Source of the DNA: Lentinula raphanica
Taxonomy: Eukaryota > Basidiomycota > Agaricomycetes > Agaricales > Omphalotaceae
Length of the DNA: 64,000 bases
NCBI GenBank assembly: GCA_027919835.1
Contig: JANVFP010000028.1
Location: forward strand, 372,001 to 436,000
Reading direction: 5' to 3'
Position numbers and translations under genes: made by a program. The notes beneath the pieces were generated by a model that did not search any database, was not told the origin of the DNA, and saw only the letters and a program-made list of their open reading frames with translations. This document shows, piece by piece, positions 1 to 13,800 of the stretch (position 1 is the stretch's first letter; the number at the start of each line of letters is the position of its first letter).

Positions 1-225
1 GGATTAATCAAATGCATCCATGTCAGGAAGGATATTTTGAATGCCCGAGGAGTACCAGATCCAGCAAAGCTGCAGAATGTGTCGAGATTGGGAGATATCT
101 CTTACGGATTGGTAACTGAGGCATTCAGGCTGCCTCGACCAAGCTGGGATTCTGATGGAGAGATGATCGAGCAGGTGTTGAAAAGAAAACAGACGCCAGA
201 TGAGTCAAAGGAGGTGCAGCAATAG
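1..225 (+). CDS. Flavin reductase-like FMN-binding protein, 3' end
   Basis: An open frame runs from the window edge to a TAG at 223-225, so only the last 74 codons are present. The tail has the pattern VRKDILNARGVPDP followed by RLGDISYG and FRLPRPSW, which I recognise from C-termini of fungal flavin-reductase-like (FMN-binding split barrel, DIM6/NTAB type) proteins. Such proteins bind FMN and are probably small cytosolic oxidoreductases. The last residues are charged and look variable. No start, promoter or FMN-binding core is visible here, so the substrate cannot be judged. The family call rests on the tail alone. Confidence 0.6.
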   Translation, partial: GLIKCIHVRKDILNARGVPDPAKLQNVSRLGDISYGLVTEAFRLPRPSWDSDGEMIEQVLKRKQTPDESKEVQQ

Positions 226-421
226 CGGCGTATGTAGTACACAGCGTATTTACATATCGCGAAGTGAAGTCCGTTTAGAATGTAATATCGTTACTTACTG
301 TTACGCTGGAATAGAACTCTGAACAGACGAAATCTGAGCATATGATATCAATTTGACTAGACTGAACAGTTTCGTATATGCTCGACCGGCTTTGTGTTCA
401 TATGCCTGCTAAAAGTTCAAC

Positions 422-1918
422 TCATTCCCAGCTTCGACGAAGTACTGATTCTGATATGCAAATAGGATCCCCGGAAGATGCCAGCCCACGAAGCATCATG
501 ACGTTGGATTGCGCGATACGACTACTTGCTGTACTGGATATGAGTTTGTTATAAGTAGACAGAGAAGAGAAAGCAGAGTATGAGCATATGATATCTCTAT
601 ACAAGGGGGTATAAGCTATAGCAGTACAACAGATTTTCTCTGGAAGAGATAGAAATACACATGAAATAGAACCAACCCTTCCCGCACTCTACAGTCCGCT
701 TCGAGCAAATCAAACGAAGAAATTCCACAACCTAGTACTAGTATCTCCAACTCGTTGGCCTTGTGACTCGACGAGGCGCAATAGGGAAGACCGGCAATGT
801 GAGCTTCCTCAGCCTCTCCATAACATTTTTCGCGAGGAATACCGTTCCTTTTTCTTCCTCATAACACACAAGCTGATCATCGATGAATTCAATAACCTGA
901 ATATCTGATGGATGCAGCGTTGTCGTCGACGTCAAACGAAATATCGTGATAAATTCGTGACGGAATATTTTCACGTCAACGGTGGTTAAAGGCGACTGCA
1001 CTGGCGTCAAAGATGACACTATCCAAAATTTGAGAACGCTCATCGAGCCAGAAGGTAATGCAAGACACACCTTGCACCAGACATATTTCCCCTTGAATCC
1101 TCGCAAATGCAAATCTCCCTTTCTCGATTGTAGGAGGTGTGAAGGTGGTGAGGTTGGGGGTCATTTGAATCGCAATGGGGCGACAGCTGGTGGCAACATG
1201 AGCTGACATGTCAAATATATAGATGACGCTGGTGCGGAAGGTGTGGAACGGGCAAGGATTTGAGCTTGAAGGATTTGCGGCCTTATATGAAGGCACGCTT
1301 GATACACGAGGGTAAGAAATGGAGCAACAAGTATATTGTGTTACTCGATATATGGGTGGAAGACGGGTGAATTACGCGCACATAGGCAAAGCGGATTCAG
1401 CGATAGGGTCTATTTCAAGATCATTCAGTTTTAATGCTCTCGAATCGAAACGTCATCTAGATTGGGACCTCTGTGATTTTCCTCGGCCTAGATCGATGAT
1501 TCTCTTCAACTGGAGGTAGGTCATGTTCGCAGATATTGAGGATTGGGAAAGGGGATTTGACTAAAAATTTCCAAGCCCGGCGATTGAGTCCGATCAGTGC
1601 GAATTTAATGCCGCCAGCAAGAAGTGCGATAGAGGCATGTTGCGGGGTCATAGGCGTAGCACTTGGTTAGTCGAAACAGCAAATGAAGAGCGTTCATCTA
1701 TCACATCATCCTTGACTCCGAGACCGTAAGAGTGACGCCAAAACTCCAAGGTTCGTTGCCCACAGAATTCTTGCTACATGATCATCGGAGATTGGACAGA
1801 ACCCAGTGAATTCGACGACGGAGACGGATAAACAATAGGAAGGCCGAGACATATCAGTTCGTGCTGGACCAATCCCAGAGATCGAAGCAAGCCCACATGC
1901 CAGTAGGAGCAAGCGCAT
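422..1918 (-). pseudogene. Unrecognised minus-strand coding remnant(s)
   Basis: Several minus-strand open stretches (about 1918-1706, 1651-1457, 1296-976, 1112-738 and 604-422) look protein-like in composition, but I could not join them into one gene with convincing splice sites. The first begins with a hydrophobic MRLLLLACGLASISGIG that could be a signal peptide. The 1296-738 part reads like the middle of an F-box-type or other variable fungal protein, but no motif is certain. It may be a degenerate gene, two small genes, or chance open frames. Low confidence. Confidence 0.2.
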
Positions 1919-1960
1919 TCATCAGAAAAATAAACTTAAGAAAGTCCATTTTAAGCACGT

Positions 1961-3671
1961 CTAGGTCTGAAGACTCTGCCCTGCCTGCTCCAGTACATAG
2001 TTTAAGACCTCTTCTGCGCTATCAAAGCTCCTAGGCAGAGTATAACCAATTGCGATATCTTCACAGGTAATTATAACTGCCCCCTCGACAGCATCGCCGT
2101 TTTCAACAAAGAAATCGATCGTATCTTGGGCGAGCGTGGTCAGATTATCGATAGCGTGTCCATTCAAAGTTGAGAGAAAATGTGGTGGTGTTGTGGCGTT
2201 ACTTTCGTGAATACACACACGAGCGGGGAGTTGTGGAAGTGTGGCTTCGCTTATGGTAAAGATACGACTAGTGTCATTCGCACCCGAACCTGTCTGAACG
2301 AACACGTTGTCCTGTAATTGGACCGTAGACTGATTGTAAACGCCAAGGTTGTATTCGAAAACAGCGTCGTCGGGTAGATCCGTTCTTCGTTCGAGCGTGA
2401 CATTGGTGGGATTAAAAACTGGACCTGCGGTATTCAGAGTCTCGTAGACGTTCGCAAAAACGTCGAATGTGCCAAATCGCATGAGAGGATTCCTGGAGGC
2501 GGAGTTGTTGAAATGGTTCCCGAAGATGGTGAAATGCATTCGGCCGAGATCGAGGTTGAACTCTTTAGTGCCACCACCTAAAAGCATTGACTTGTGGTGA
2601 TTCCGGACGATGTTATGAGAGAAAGTGATGTTGTCCGTGCCGTCTTCGCAGTCGAAAAGACCGTCAAACCGATCAACCTGGCGGTGATGTTCAACAGTGT
2701 AGTCAGATGTAAATATAGTCAACCGTACCTACCAACCGTCGATAATATCAGGTTGGACGTATTCACCATCCAGTTGGTCTTGCAGCTCACACCCATCCAG
2801 CCATACATTAGTGGATGTGACCAAACCGACAGCGTCATATCTATGCATGAATTTGTCAATAAGCCCTGATAACAGAACGTGAACACGATGAGCCACATAC
2901 TCTGCATTCCAAGATGAAGGAAACGTTTCCGGGCAGGGAAACAATCCTTAGGAGAAACGAGCTTCAGATTCCTGATCCAGATATTATCGACGCTATGAAC
3001 GTAGAGGTTGATTCCGTTCAGAGCCGAGTTCTCGTCCAAACCAATGAGCGAGGTATTGTTCGTGAACGTAAAGCCAACTTGAGCCTTCTGAGTATCTAGA
3101 ACGACTGGTCGCCATCCATTCATATGGTCAATAAGAGCTTTATGGTCCGTGGCATTCATCCCGTCGAACGTGGCATTGTCGGAGATGGCTTGATCAACCA
3201 TGCTCATGTATGTGGTATTGAAACCAAGGATGTAGAGTGTGAAGTTGAATTGTCGAATCTCAGCACCTGGTTCGCCAGTCATATCGATATAGTCCTGACA
3301 TGTAGCAAAGGAACCTGGAAATCATCAGAGGAGTCAGTGCCAGGATATTCACGTGCAACTCACCATTAGGCAGTTGGTTTCCATTGATCGTTCCATTCAC
3401 GTATATCGTCTTGGAAAAGGGCAAGGCAAGTGCTTCACGCAGCTCTGTGGTGTTCGATACGATGTAGACGGAGCTTGAGTTGTCTGAACCGCCAATAGCA
3501 GAGCCGCCAAATCCAAACGGAGTGTGCGGGAGCACAGGAGGGGAAAAGTTCTCTAAAGGGCCAGAGCGTCAGCTTGAAGGGCAGTCAGAGTAGAATTGAG
3601 TACTAACCACCCGCTAGCTGCAAGGCACAGATAAAAGGCACAAACAAAGCCAGAACCACAAGATTTCGCAT
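1961..3671 (-). pseudogene. Pectate lyase-like secreted protein (PL1-type), disrupted
   Basis: The frame starts with a signal peptide (MRNLVVLALFVPFICALQLAG). It continues through short introns near 3606-3550, 3363-3317 and 2886-2827 into a right-handed beta-helix lyase sequence. Family-typical motifs are DGLFDCEDGTDN, FSHNIVRNHHKSMLLGGG, FGNHFNNS and SRNPLMRFGTFD, ending at TAG 1961-1963. Such enzymes cleave pectate by beta-elimination outside the cell. Two lesions block a normal reading. Near 2930-2936 the frame slips by one base in a GCCC run, where the family reads CFPAPETFPSSWNA. At 2729-2731 a TAG stands where Gln or Glu is expected, just before the donor of the last intron (GW-[Q]-VDRFDG). 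Either this is a recent pseudogene or there are two sequence errors. Several N-x-S/T sites fit secretion. Confidence 0.75.
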
Positions 3672-4367
3672 AGTGATACGACGTGAACCCCAAGCACAGA
3701 CCACCACCAGCCACCACCAAGGTTTTTTTATCTTGTCATTTTCCTCATATGACCGATGCAAGCTCTGAGCGGTCCGCTCGACTGGCTGTAGTCAACAACG
3801 ACAGAGGCTTCCCATCGCGGTCCGCTCTTGCACGAAGTTTTAACGGAGAAATTCGAAGGTCAAAGTTTATGCAGCTGTGCCAGCGCCTTCATGGCCAGTG
3901 AAGACCATAAGAGGAGTTCTTGGCTATGTGCGGACCCTTTTACGTTTGGAAAGAAGAGCACAAGAAGACATCTGCAACTTCAAGGTGGAGGATTGAATCA
4001 ACGTTCAAAAGTAGCGCTCAGGTAGCGCTCAGGGCGCTATTGACAACTTTTCTCTCACGACGTTTAGGGGTCTTTTCCTCGAAGGCCAGCTACTTACTAG
4101 TAGCCCAAAGCCAGTACCTTGTTATTGCTTGCGATCGTCTGACTGTGCTGCAGAACTTGATGCTTTTTGTTTGAAATAGTCAATTCTCTTTTAAGATATA
4201 CTACATTCGCTGCTTCGTACAATTCTGGCATATCACTACAAACATACAAGAAATTGGGATGGCCCGCTTCCATTATCGCATTACAGACGAGTCGAAGCCT
4301 TCGTGAGCTGCTCGGAAGGAATTACATCAACACAATCCCAAGTGCAGAAAAACGATACTTACACTGA
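3672..4367. other. Intergenic, no gene seen
   Basis: About 700 bases between the divergently placed pectate-lyase-like gene and the small Asn-Arg-Pro-Pro repeat gene. The stretch just upstream of 3671 would hold the lyase promoter. The open frames here are short, overlap each other and lack splice-linked continuations or recognisable motifs. Confidence 0.5.
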
Positions 4368-4915
4368 TCAATCGTCAACGGGGCCATTCACGTACCCCAA
4401 AAGAGTAGCAACGTCCACACCGAGTTGGGCAGCAGCGACGGCTACACCAAGACCGTCGATCATCTGCTGAACGACGACACGTTTGGGAAGTCTGGGCCTG
4501 TCGTTAGGCCTGTTGTTATTAGTAGGAGGCCTGTTGTTGTTGTTGTTCACGGGAGGCCTGTTGTTGTTGTTGGCGGGGGGTCTGTTGTTGGCAGGAGGCC
4601 TGTTAGCGGGAGGCCTGTTAGCAGGTGGTCGACCACCAGGTCTGCGCCTCTAGCAAATCATTGTGTCAACATTAACGAAGCATTCGAATGCCAAACGGTG
4701 AGAGTACTCACGGTTTCCGGGTCGAACTCGTCATATTGATCAGCGGCGGTGACATCCTCGACATCGGGCTAGGAAAAATCAAACGATTCACGTCAATGAA
4801 AGCTCGGGAGATGAAGCATAGGATGACTGGGGCAACGTCAAGTGGGCGCGAAGTGACACACCTTGACTACAGCAGCCTCGTCGGAGGAAAGTACTTGACG
4901 TTCGATATCAGACAT
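4368..4915 (-). CDS. Small Asn-Arg-Pro-Pro repeat protein, complete
   Basis: Three exons join cleanly. The first encodes MSDIERQVLSSDEAAVVK and ends at a GTGTGT donor. The second encodes PDVEDVTAADQYDEFDPET and ends at GTGAGT. The third starts after TTTGCTAG and ends at TGA 4368-4370. The product has about 130 residues: an acidic N-terminus, then seven or so tandem units of (A/T/V)-N(1-5)-RPP in which the Asn run grows from one to five, then RLPKRVVVQQMIDG and a hydrophobic alanine-rich segment. The repeat grows in whole codons (AAC and AGG-CCT), which suggests slippage at the DNA level. There is no signal peptide. I do not recognise a family. The C-terminal hydrophobic part could be a short membrane or amphipathic helix. 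Confidence 0.6.
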
Positions 4916-5864
4916 AGAGATTCAGTGGTGGTGTTTACAACGAAGTCCAGAGATGGGTTTCGATGAGGTTCAGAGCGAAGTTCTACCTGCTTTATATCCT
5001 GAGTCTGCATCCTAATCAGCTTCCCATCGAGGTCAAGTTGAACCAGTCTAGCTGCTCGGAGTCTGTACTTATTATCGATAACTTGATCGTTGGATTTCGA
5101 ACATTGATCTTCTGGTATTGGGAACATTCTCAAAGTCATCCCCGAGAATAATGTTCGTTATTGAATCAATTGAAGCCTGTAAAATTTGACTGACAAGAAG
5201 ACAAGAAGTGCTAGTCAGTGCTAGTCTAAGAGTGGAAAATCCTATCCCAAAGCTTGGTTGATACAGAACAGCTGGTTCGAAAATGAATATTCCTGGAGGA
5301 GAGAGAAGACTATCGTTTGAAGTTGATCAGGATACTGCCCCAGCCTCGAGCAAAACATACAAATTTCTTACGGACATTACTGCCAGTGGAGCGACAGCGA
5401 AGGTCCACGTTGAGGTTGCATGTTTACGCGTCCTCTTCTTGCATTCTTTGCATACTGTCTCTTGCCAATCGGAATGTCGAATTCTACGCGTCCTTCGAGA
5501 CCTGGTATGTACAGAAAAGGATGAAGACAAGATGGAGATGAAGAGAAACGCGTTGCGGCAAACGCCGAACTTGCTCTAAGCGGTCAGTTTCTCTGCAATC
5601 TCACAAGTCTGCAGCGAAAGCACTGGCAGCTTTCTTCCCGCTTTCAACTTCTAACCTCAACGTTGAACGATGTGCATTGCACATAACACGGATTTCCGCC
5701 GTTCCTGCTTGCCTCCGCAGAGTACCATTTCGATATACCTCCAAAGTCATCGGAGGGCGAAACGCGATCGGCCGAAGAAATAATCTGACTCGACGTTCAG
5801 AATTCGTATATTACAGTGGATTTGGAGCTGTCAGTAGGTCTTTCCTGCTTTCCTTCCAACCACC
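4916..5864. other. Intergenic region including NADP-GDH promoter
   Basis: No supported gene. Short frames exist at 5283-5579 but have no recognisable motif or splice context. The last 40 bases before the glutamate dehydrogenase ATG at 5865 are pyrimidine-rich (TTTCCTGCTTTCCTTCC), as is common just upstream of starts in strongly expressed basidiomycete genes. Confidence 0.5.
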
Positions 5865-7704
<1,840 letters not shown>

Positions 7705-8010
7705 ATTTTGTCGACAGACAGGTGAAGCTACTAGTATATTGTATCTGAGTACTACTAGATTTCCAATTTCTCTCCGAGTTGTGTAACGCTGTTAGATAGA
7801 ATATTGGTTTTGAACATATGGTTGTGACTCTCGTCTATATAGGTTGCCCGTCAAGCCCGCATGGAATACATGCTTAGTGTAATATCCATTCAATGCTACT
7901 ACATGCGGAGAGCGTAAAGTTGCTTGGTGATAGCACAAGCTCAAGGTCCAACAAGACAGAAGATTAGAATAGAAAAGATTTCAGTGCCGATCTTGCTGAT
8001 GTTGCATTTG
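7705..8010. other. Convergent 3' intergenic spacer
   Basis: About 300 bases between two convergent genes (GDH on plus, FunK1-like on minus). No gene or clear terminator signal is visible beyond AT-rich stretches. Confidence 0.5.
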
Positions 8011-9353
8011 TTACCGTGTTGGAGTGTCTTGCAGGTGGCGATCTAGTAGTATACCCTGCCACTCGCGACCGTATGTCTCTAGCTCTTCATCTTCAAACGA
8101 GTGCATAGTCCAGACGAATACCTCATACGAAACATATCCACCAAGCGTCTCCTCATCGAACTCCTGAAATTTGACGAACCCTCGTCCAGCCTCCTTAGCC
8201 TCCTTCTTACTAGCCTTATGATCATCGAACTGGGCCAGACCACGGCGAAGTGCCTGGTGAAGTTGATCGAGCCAAATCGTAAATCCAGAGAAGAAAGGTG
8301 TGACGGATGGTTCCCAGTCACCCTGTGAGAGAATAGTTCGTTTGATGGGGCCCAGGATTCTGAGGAATGCGTCGTCCTTGAGGTGCCATTTTTCATAAAA
8401 GTAAGGCGCTCGAGGAGGAGTAGGGTTCCTTTGGTTGGGGCTCGAGTATAGACGAGTTAGAAGGAGGATAACGTAAAACACGGACTCCAAATCGTGGCGG
8501 TATCGATGCGGACCCTTCCAATAACCGGATTGTTGCTCGTGAGCCATGTACGGGGCTCTGCCAGTTCGAAGTTCAGAGGGACGTCCACAGCCTGTATTGC
8601 TAAGCCAAATTGCAAGATCCCAATCGTTCAGCACCCCATATTTCTTTCCGTCTTTTTCTCGCACCATTATGTTTCCTTGACTGATATTGCGATGCAGGAT
8701 CCGGGGATATTTCCATAGCCAGTGATGACCTGAAAAGAGTTCATTGAATCACGACCGATGATTAAGCAGAGACAGTGGCACGTACATTGGATAACATCGT
8801 AGAATACCTGTGCACATTCCCTAGCCGTCGTCAGACTCGACAAAGGTTCCAGCTCCTCCTGAATCGATCCTCGCATGACGCGCATCTCGAAACCTCGTTG
8901 GAAGCGTTTCTTCGTATCTATTCGCGACCTATACTCACGGAACGGAATATCGAACGAACAGTGAATTTCGGGCAAATGGTTGAGGACCCATTCATGCTCG
9001 CCTATGGCTATCTTTCTACAGCGGTCCAGAAAGTTGTACTCGGAGACTCGGTTTTCGCCAGATAGGCCAATCTTCAAAACGAGCTTTTTCCCTTGCCAGT
9101 CACAGTTGGAGTGTTCTCCGTGGCAGTTCACACAAGCGCATTTGACTCGAATGATCATCATATTCTTGCCGGTGATACCATGCTGTGGGCGGAGGAGAAC
9201 ACGTCCGAGACGTACAGTACGGTCTTGCCCCTTGTAGCGGAATGTGAACAGAGAGCCTTCAGGACACACAAAGACCTCGTTTGAGCAAGGCCTATCAGCT
9301 GGAGTGGGTTCAGATGATCTTTCTTCCGTGGATCTTGCATCAAGCTCGAGCAT
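8011..9353 (-). CDS. FunK1-type fungal protein kinase-like, HRD aspartate replaced
   Basis: Two exons. The first runs from ATG 9353 to about 8786; the second joins after TTTTCAG near 8731 and ends at TAA 8011-8013. Kinase landmarks of the fungal FunK1 group are visible: a VLKIG lysine strand, an EYNFL segment as possible alpha-C glutamate, LNDWDLA as the DFG equivalent, TGRAPYMAHE, and RHDLESVFYVILLL. The catalytic-loop motif reads LHRNISQGNIM, with Asn where active kinases have Asp, so this may be a pseudokinase. An insert with CACVNCHGEHSNCDW could bind metal. The first in-frame ATG is used. FunK1 proteins are often longer, so an upstream exon may have been missed. Confidence 0.8.
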
Positions 9354-9592
9354 AGTCCCAGCTCCTTCAACTGGCGAGCTCGCGTAAGTGTTGACGTTGA
9401 ATTGCACTCAGTCGTGGTGGATAAGTCGAACTTCGACGACGAGCGTCTAAACAAACTTATATCTAACTAGCGCCCGGTCCCGTTTACACTTTCAATCAAT
9501 TGTTAGATTCTACTTTCTACTCCGAATTCTTCAGCGGATCTCTACTGGCCACGGGTAACAGTAGTACAAACTCTCAACCAAGAAACTATCTT
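9354..9592. other. Short spacer between two minus-strand genes
   Basis: Holds the end-to-start gap between the helicase stop (9593) and the kinase-like start. Possible 5' untranslated or upstream exon sequence of the kinase-like gene. No other feature seen. Confidence 0.4.
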
Positions 9593-12500
9593 TCACTCAA
9601 CCTCATTCCAAGGTCGATCGACATTGTGATCAATATCACCATCATCGTCCTCTTCTAGAGCCTGCACCCCACCCAGTGTCATTGCTTCGATCATCCGTGT
9701 GAACTCGTTCATGTCGTCCTGAGCAGCGCTGCGTACATCAGCATCATATTTCGCATTGTTGTCCACAGCCGCGCTCGTATCCCAGGTAGGCGAAGGGCCT
9801 TTCCAGCCTCCATTTTGGTAGATGTAGTTCAAGAACGCCCGCCACAGTGGATCGAGCGAAAGTACTGAAGGATCACCAACGATGTAAAGAAGAGCCTGCG
9901 CACGAGTCACAGCGACTATGCAGGAGATGAATATCAGCAATGCATAACTCGATGGCATCCTCAAACATACCATTGAATCGACGAGGGTTCGCAACGAACC
10001 CAAGGGTATGCTTGAGGTCGTACTTCACAAAATCCCTACTACTTCGAACGGTTGAGATAAGGATTACCCTGCGTTCCTGAAGTAGGGCAATCAGTACACA
10101 TCTCAATGCAGAGCTGAGTGAATGAAACCGTACCTGTCCTTGGAACTCCTCTACACTTCCAACTTTGACGGCGTCTGCAACACTTCGTAGTGCCGTTCGA
10201 AGTTTCAAGACTTGTGCGTGGTAGGGTGCAATGATACCGATATCATTGTCGGCTATGAATTCAAATGAGACTTAATAATTCCTTCTCAGAGTTGGACACA
10301 TAAACACTCACTGATTCTCAAAGTCCGATCTGAGCGCAATTTTTGTACCAACGTCTTGATCGTCGTGACTTCGTCAATGTTGAAGAAAGAAGGCGAGGAA
10401 GCTTCCCGGTCGTCTTTGCCAGAGATAGATTGGAAGACGATTGGGAAGTTCTTCCGAGCGACATGTTGAGAGTTGACATAGAAATTGATGGTTTTCGGGT
10501 CTCCGCAACATTCGAGGTCGCCACGGTAGAATCTTTCGTTAGGGAATTTCAGAATGGCGTTGTGGGATCGGAAATTCTTGACGAGTTTGACGACGCTGAA
10601 AGGTCACATTAGATCAAAGATTCTTGTATGGAAACAAGAATCTGAAAGACGTACGATCTGCCATATCCTTTCACCTCATCGTAGATTTCTCTATTCATTA
10701 GTCGTTCGATATAGCTAGTCTCCAACCCCAACACTCTTGCAACACTGGATCTAATGATAGGCCCAAGTTGCTTGGGATCTCCCGAGAGTATAACATTCGT
10801 GCTGCTATCCGCCAACGACTTGATTCCAATCATAACCTCCGGCTCCGTTGCTTGTCCCGCCTCATCAACAAAGATATGACTAAAATGTCCTCGGGGCATT
10901 CCAATTCCAGAGGTAATGCTCGCAGAGACACAAGTGGTCACAATCACTCTGAGGCCCATCATACGGGACATGGGTGGAACGCTAAAGTGTCCGTCACGGG
11001 TTTGATGGGTGTACGGGGCAACAGAGGTCGGGACGTCGTCTTTGTTTCGAGACGGGGCATATGCTCGGAACAGCTCAGTGGGCTTGAGATGAGCTGATGC
11101 GAGACGAGCAGTAATGAGATCCGCCGCGGAATTCGAAGGCGCGCATGCGAGGATGCGCGACGTAGGGTTTGTGGCAAGGACCTGCAGAATGGCTTCGACC
11201 ATCGTCACAGTCTTGCCGGTGCCAGGTCTAAACAATGCAATTCAGAAACACATACACATCCTCATACAAGATTGCACTCACGGCCCAAAAATGATAAACG
11301 GCATCGACCCTGGTTCTCTAAACGCAATCGAAAGTACTGCCTGCTTCTGCGGCGGATTGTTTGCAATAAGAGGGTTGTACCACCTCAGCGTAGGAGGAGC
11401 GAATCGACGAGGAATCGTCTTGGGCAGATGCAGATCGGTAGGGAACAAAACGCGGTCTTGAGAAAATGCAGTGTCAAGAGCTTGATGCTGCCTCCGCATC
11501 GGGAAACGGTTGAGTTTGAATCGGACCAAGAACCTGTCGCTTGGGGATGCGACGAATGATCGATGGAATTTGAGCCCAACCTCTTCTTTTCGAACGAGAT
11601 GGACACCACCTGAGAACCAGTCTCCCGGGCGACTATCGCGTGGATGGACCAGAATACGGTCACCTTTGCGTCAATGTGAATCCAGGACCACCCATCAGCA
11701 TCAATAGACAGACTTACCGACGAGGACACTAGGTCGTTTCTCAGCCAATCCAGGCACACTCACGCTGGAGCAAGGATAAGTAAGGAATAGAATCGTAGGA
11801 CGACACAAAAGAACGTACTAATAGAATTGACCGTAACGCGAAAGCGGAGCGTCGTTGATATCATAGTATTCCAAATCCCGCCTGATTTACAAGTTGGTTA
11901 GAAGAAAGCACAGAAGTTATTTGAGAGAGAGCTCACTCCATTTGGAACTCTTCAGTCCATAGAAGGTGCTTGAAGTGCTTGCTGTACGTCTCACTATTTA
12001 ACACTGGAGGTAGATACATCCTCTGAAGGCGAGCGATAATTTCTTTCGTAGAGCCAGATGATAATGTGTTAAACAAGTTCGGGGGTATAGGTGCTATCGT
12101 GAGCTTTCCGACATAAGGAATCGCCATAGTGGACGGAGGAGCTATACCCTCTACCACGTTGGTTTCTGGATGTCTCGTTGTGCGCTTGCGAGGAACATAT
12201 GGAACCTTCGGTCTGAGCATTTCATGGTCGGCCCTAGAACCTACTGTGACAAGCAACGAACGAGTGATTATGAATCGAGAGCGAAGGCGAACATCCTCGA
12301 ACAGAAACTCAAGGCGGTCTTCGGCTCGACCAAACTGAGCCTGAGTCATTCGCACAGCGAAACTGATGCTACTACGAGACGTGATCAGATTCGGAACGTT
12401 GCTGGCCCAGGATATAGTGAACCTGAACAAACGGATGAAGCACATAAGTTCAAGCAGGATGAAGCAGTACGCGAATGGTGACACACGGAGAATAAGTCCT

Positions 12501-13118
12501 TCTTCCTTGGGATGAAGCGAGCCTCATATCCAGTAGAGCTATACGCGTTCCGGGGACTTGACATTGTATGGTTCCAGAACGCACAACACCAGACGCAGCA
12601 TCTTCGGGTTCGACAATGTTGAAGTCGAACTCTCCCAGAATGGTGACACCGTTCTTGTCTTTCTCTGTCTCCTCCACAGCCGACGTGAATTTGAGAAATT
12701 GTTCGCGTTCCTTGTGCTGTGGCTGCAGCGGATGTCTGGCCCAAAAACGACTAGGAATGTGTCGATTGCACACAACACAGAGCTGGTGACCTGGAACGTC
12801 TTCAGGTTCTTCGGGAGGCACGTCGGGTGATAAACCTTTTGCCTTGGCCGCCGACGCGTGTTTCGAGCCAGAGGCATGTCCTTGCCAATTCTTCATTCCG
12901 GACACGTATTTTTCGCAGATACTACAAAACAGAAGGAGCCCAGTCTCTCCCGAGGTTTTGTTGCGGTGGGCTTTTGAAGAAAGATGGTTCGTATAGTCCA
13001 ATTGATTGGCGAACACGAGGGCGCACAGGGTACAGTTGAATACATTGTGCGCGTATTGACATGATGAATCAGTACATGTACCCTGAGAAAGGACGTTTGG
13101 ACAAGTTGATTGAACCAT
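9593..13118 (-). CDS. MOV10/SDE3-like SF1 RNA helicase with CCCH and C2H2 fingers
   Basis: A multi-exon gene of about 1000 residues starting at ATG 13118. The N-terminus has one CCCH finger (C-x8-C-x4-C-x3-H) followed by three C-x2-C...H fingers (FNCTLCALVF, LLFCSICEKY, HQLCVVCNRH). A MOV10-like middle region follows (EDRLEFLFEDV, SLLVTVGSRAD, PYVPRKRT, VPGLAEKRPSVLVGDR). The helicase core then shows Walker A FGPPGTGKT across an intron near 11226-11282, DEAGQATEP, GDPKQLGPI, KNFRSH, VGSVEEFQGQE and VAVTRAQ. Relatives are 5'-3' RNA helicases acting with Argonaute, Upf1 and retroelement RNA. All expected motifs are present and splices keep frame, so it looks functional. The acidic tail is unremarkable. 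I infer a role in RNA silencing or RNA decay from the family only. Confidence 0.9.
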
Positions 13119-13721
13119 TGCGAGATATGAAAGAAAGGTGAAGGGGGCAAGGAGCAGACAAAGGGGGCCTTAAGGGGGATATCTTCGTCGCTGACATCTT
13201 AAATACATAACTGCCACAGCCTCGAGGCGAATGCTTCTGCTGCGCTAGTTGAGTTTCTTGTCACCGTCAGGATCGCAACCATCTGAGCCACTTGCAAGCA
13301 TACACACCTTTGAAGATCGAGCCAGATACGTGGACAATTATCAAGACGGAATGTTATTTGCTCCCTCCGGTCTTTCTTCCCCAGAACCTAAAATCGTTCA
13401 CGTTATCGTCGTCGATGGACATTGGAAACCTTGAGCTTGGATGCTTACATCAGCCTTCTCAACCTTTAGATCAGCCCCTATCACCCAGTGGCCCACAGTA
13501 CCGCACGCGTTTGAACTTTGAAAATGAGATTGGCAATGATAGGATCTACTGCATCAGTAGTAGGCAAGGGTCACATAAGGTTCATTCATCAGCTTCTTCC
13601 ACATATTCATACGATCGGCGTATCGTACCGAGCCAACGAACAACTGGAGGACACTCAGGAATACGTGCACAGTGGTACTAATATGTCAAACTATCGCTTT
13701 ATTCGCACTAATATCCTACGA
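13119..13721. other. Intergenic, no supported gene
   Basis: Open plus-strand stretches at 13249-13434, 13292-13681 and 13518-13880 overlap in different frames and show no recognisable motif. The last also lies over the 3' end of the minus-strand secreted protein gene. The helicase promoter lies at the left end. Confidence 0.4.
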
Positions 13722-13800
13722 CTACTATCGAAGTTGCAAAGGTACAAACGTGAATATAGGGATCGAATCACTAAAGACGACGATGAGTATCCAAACAGCT

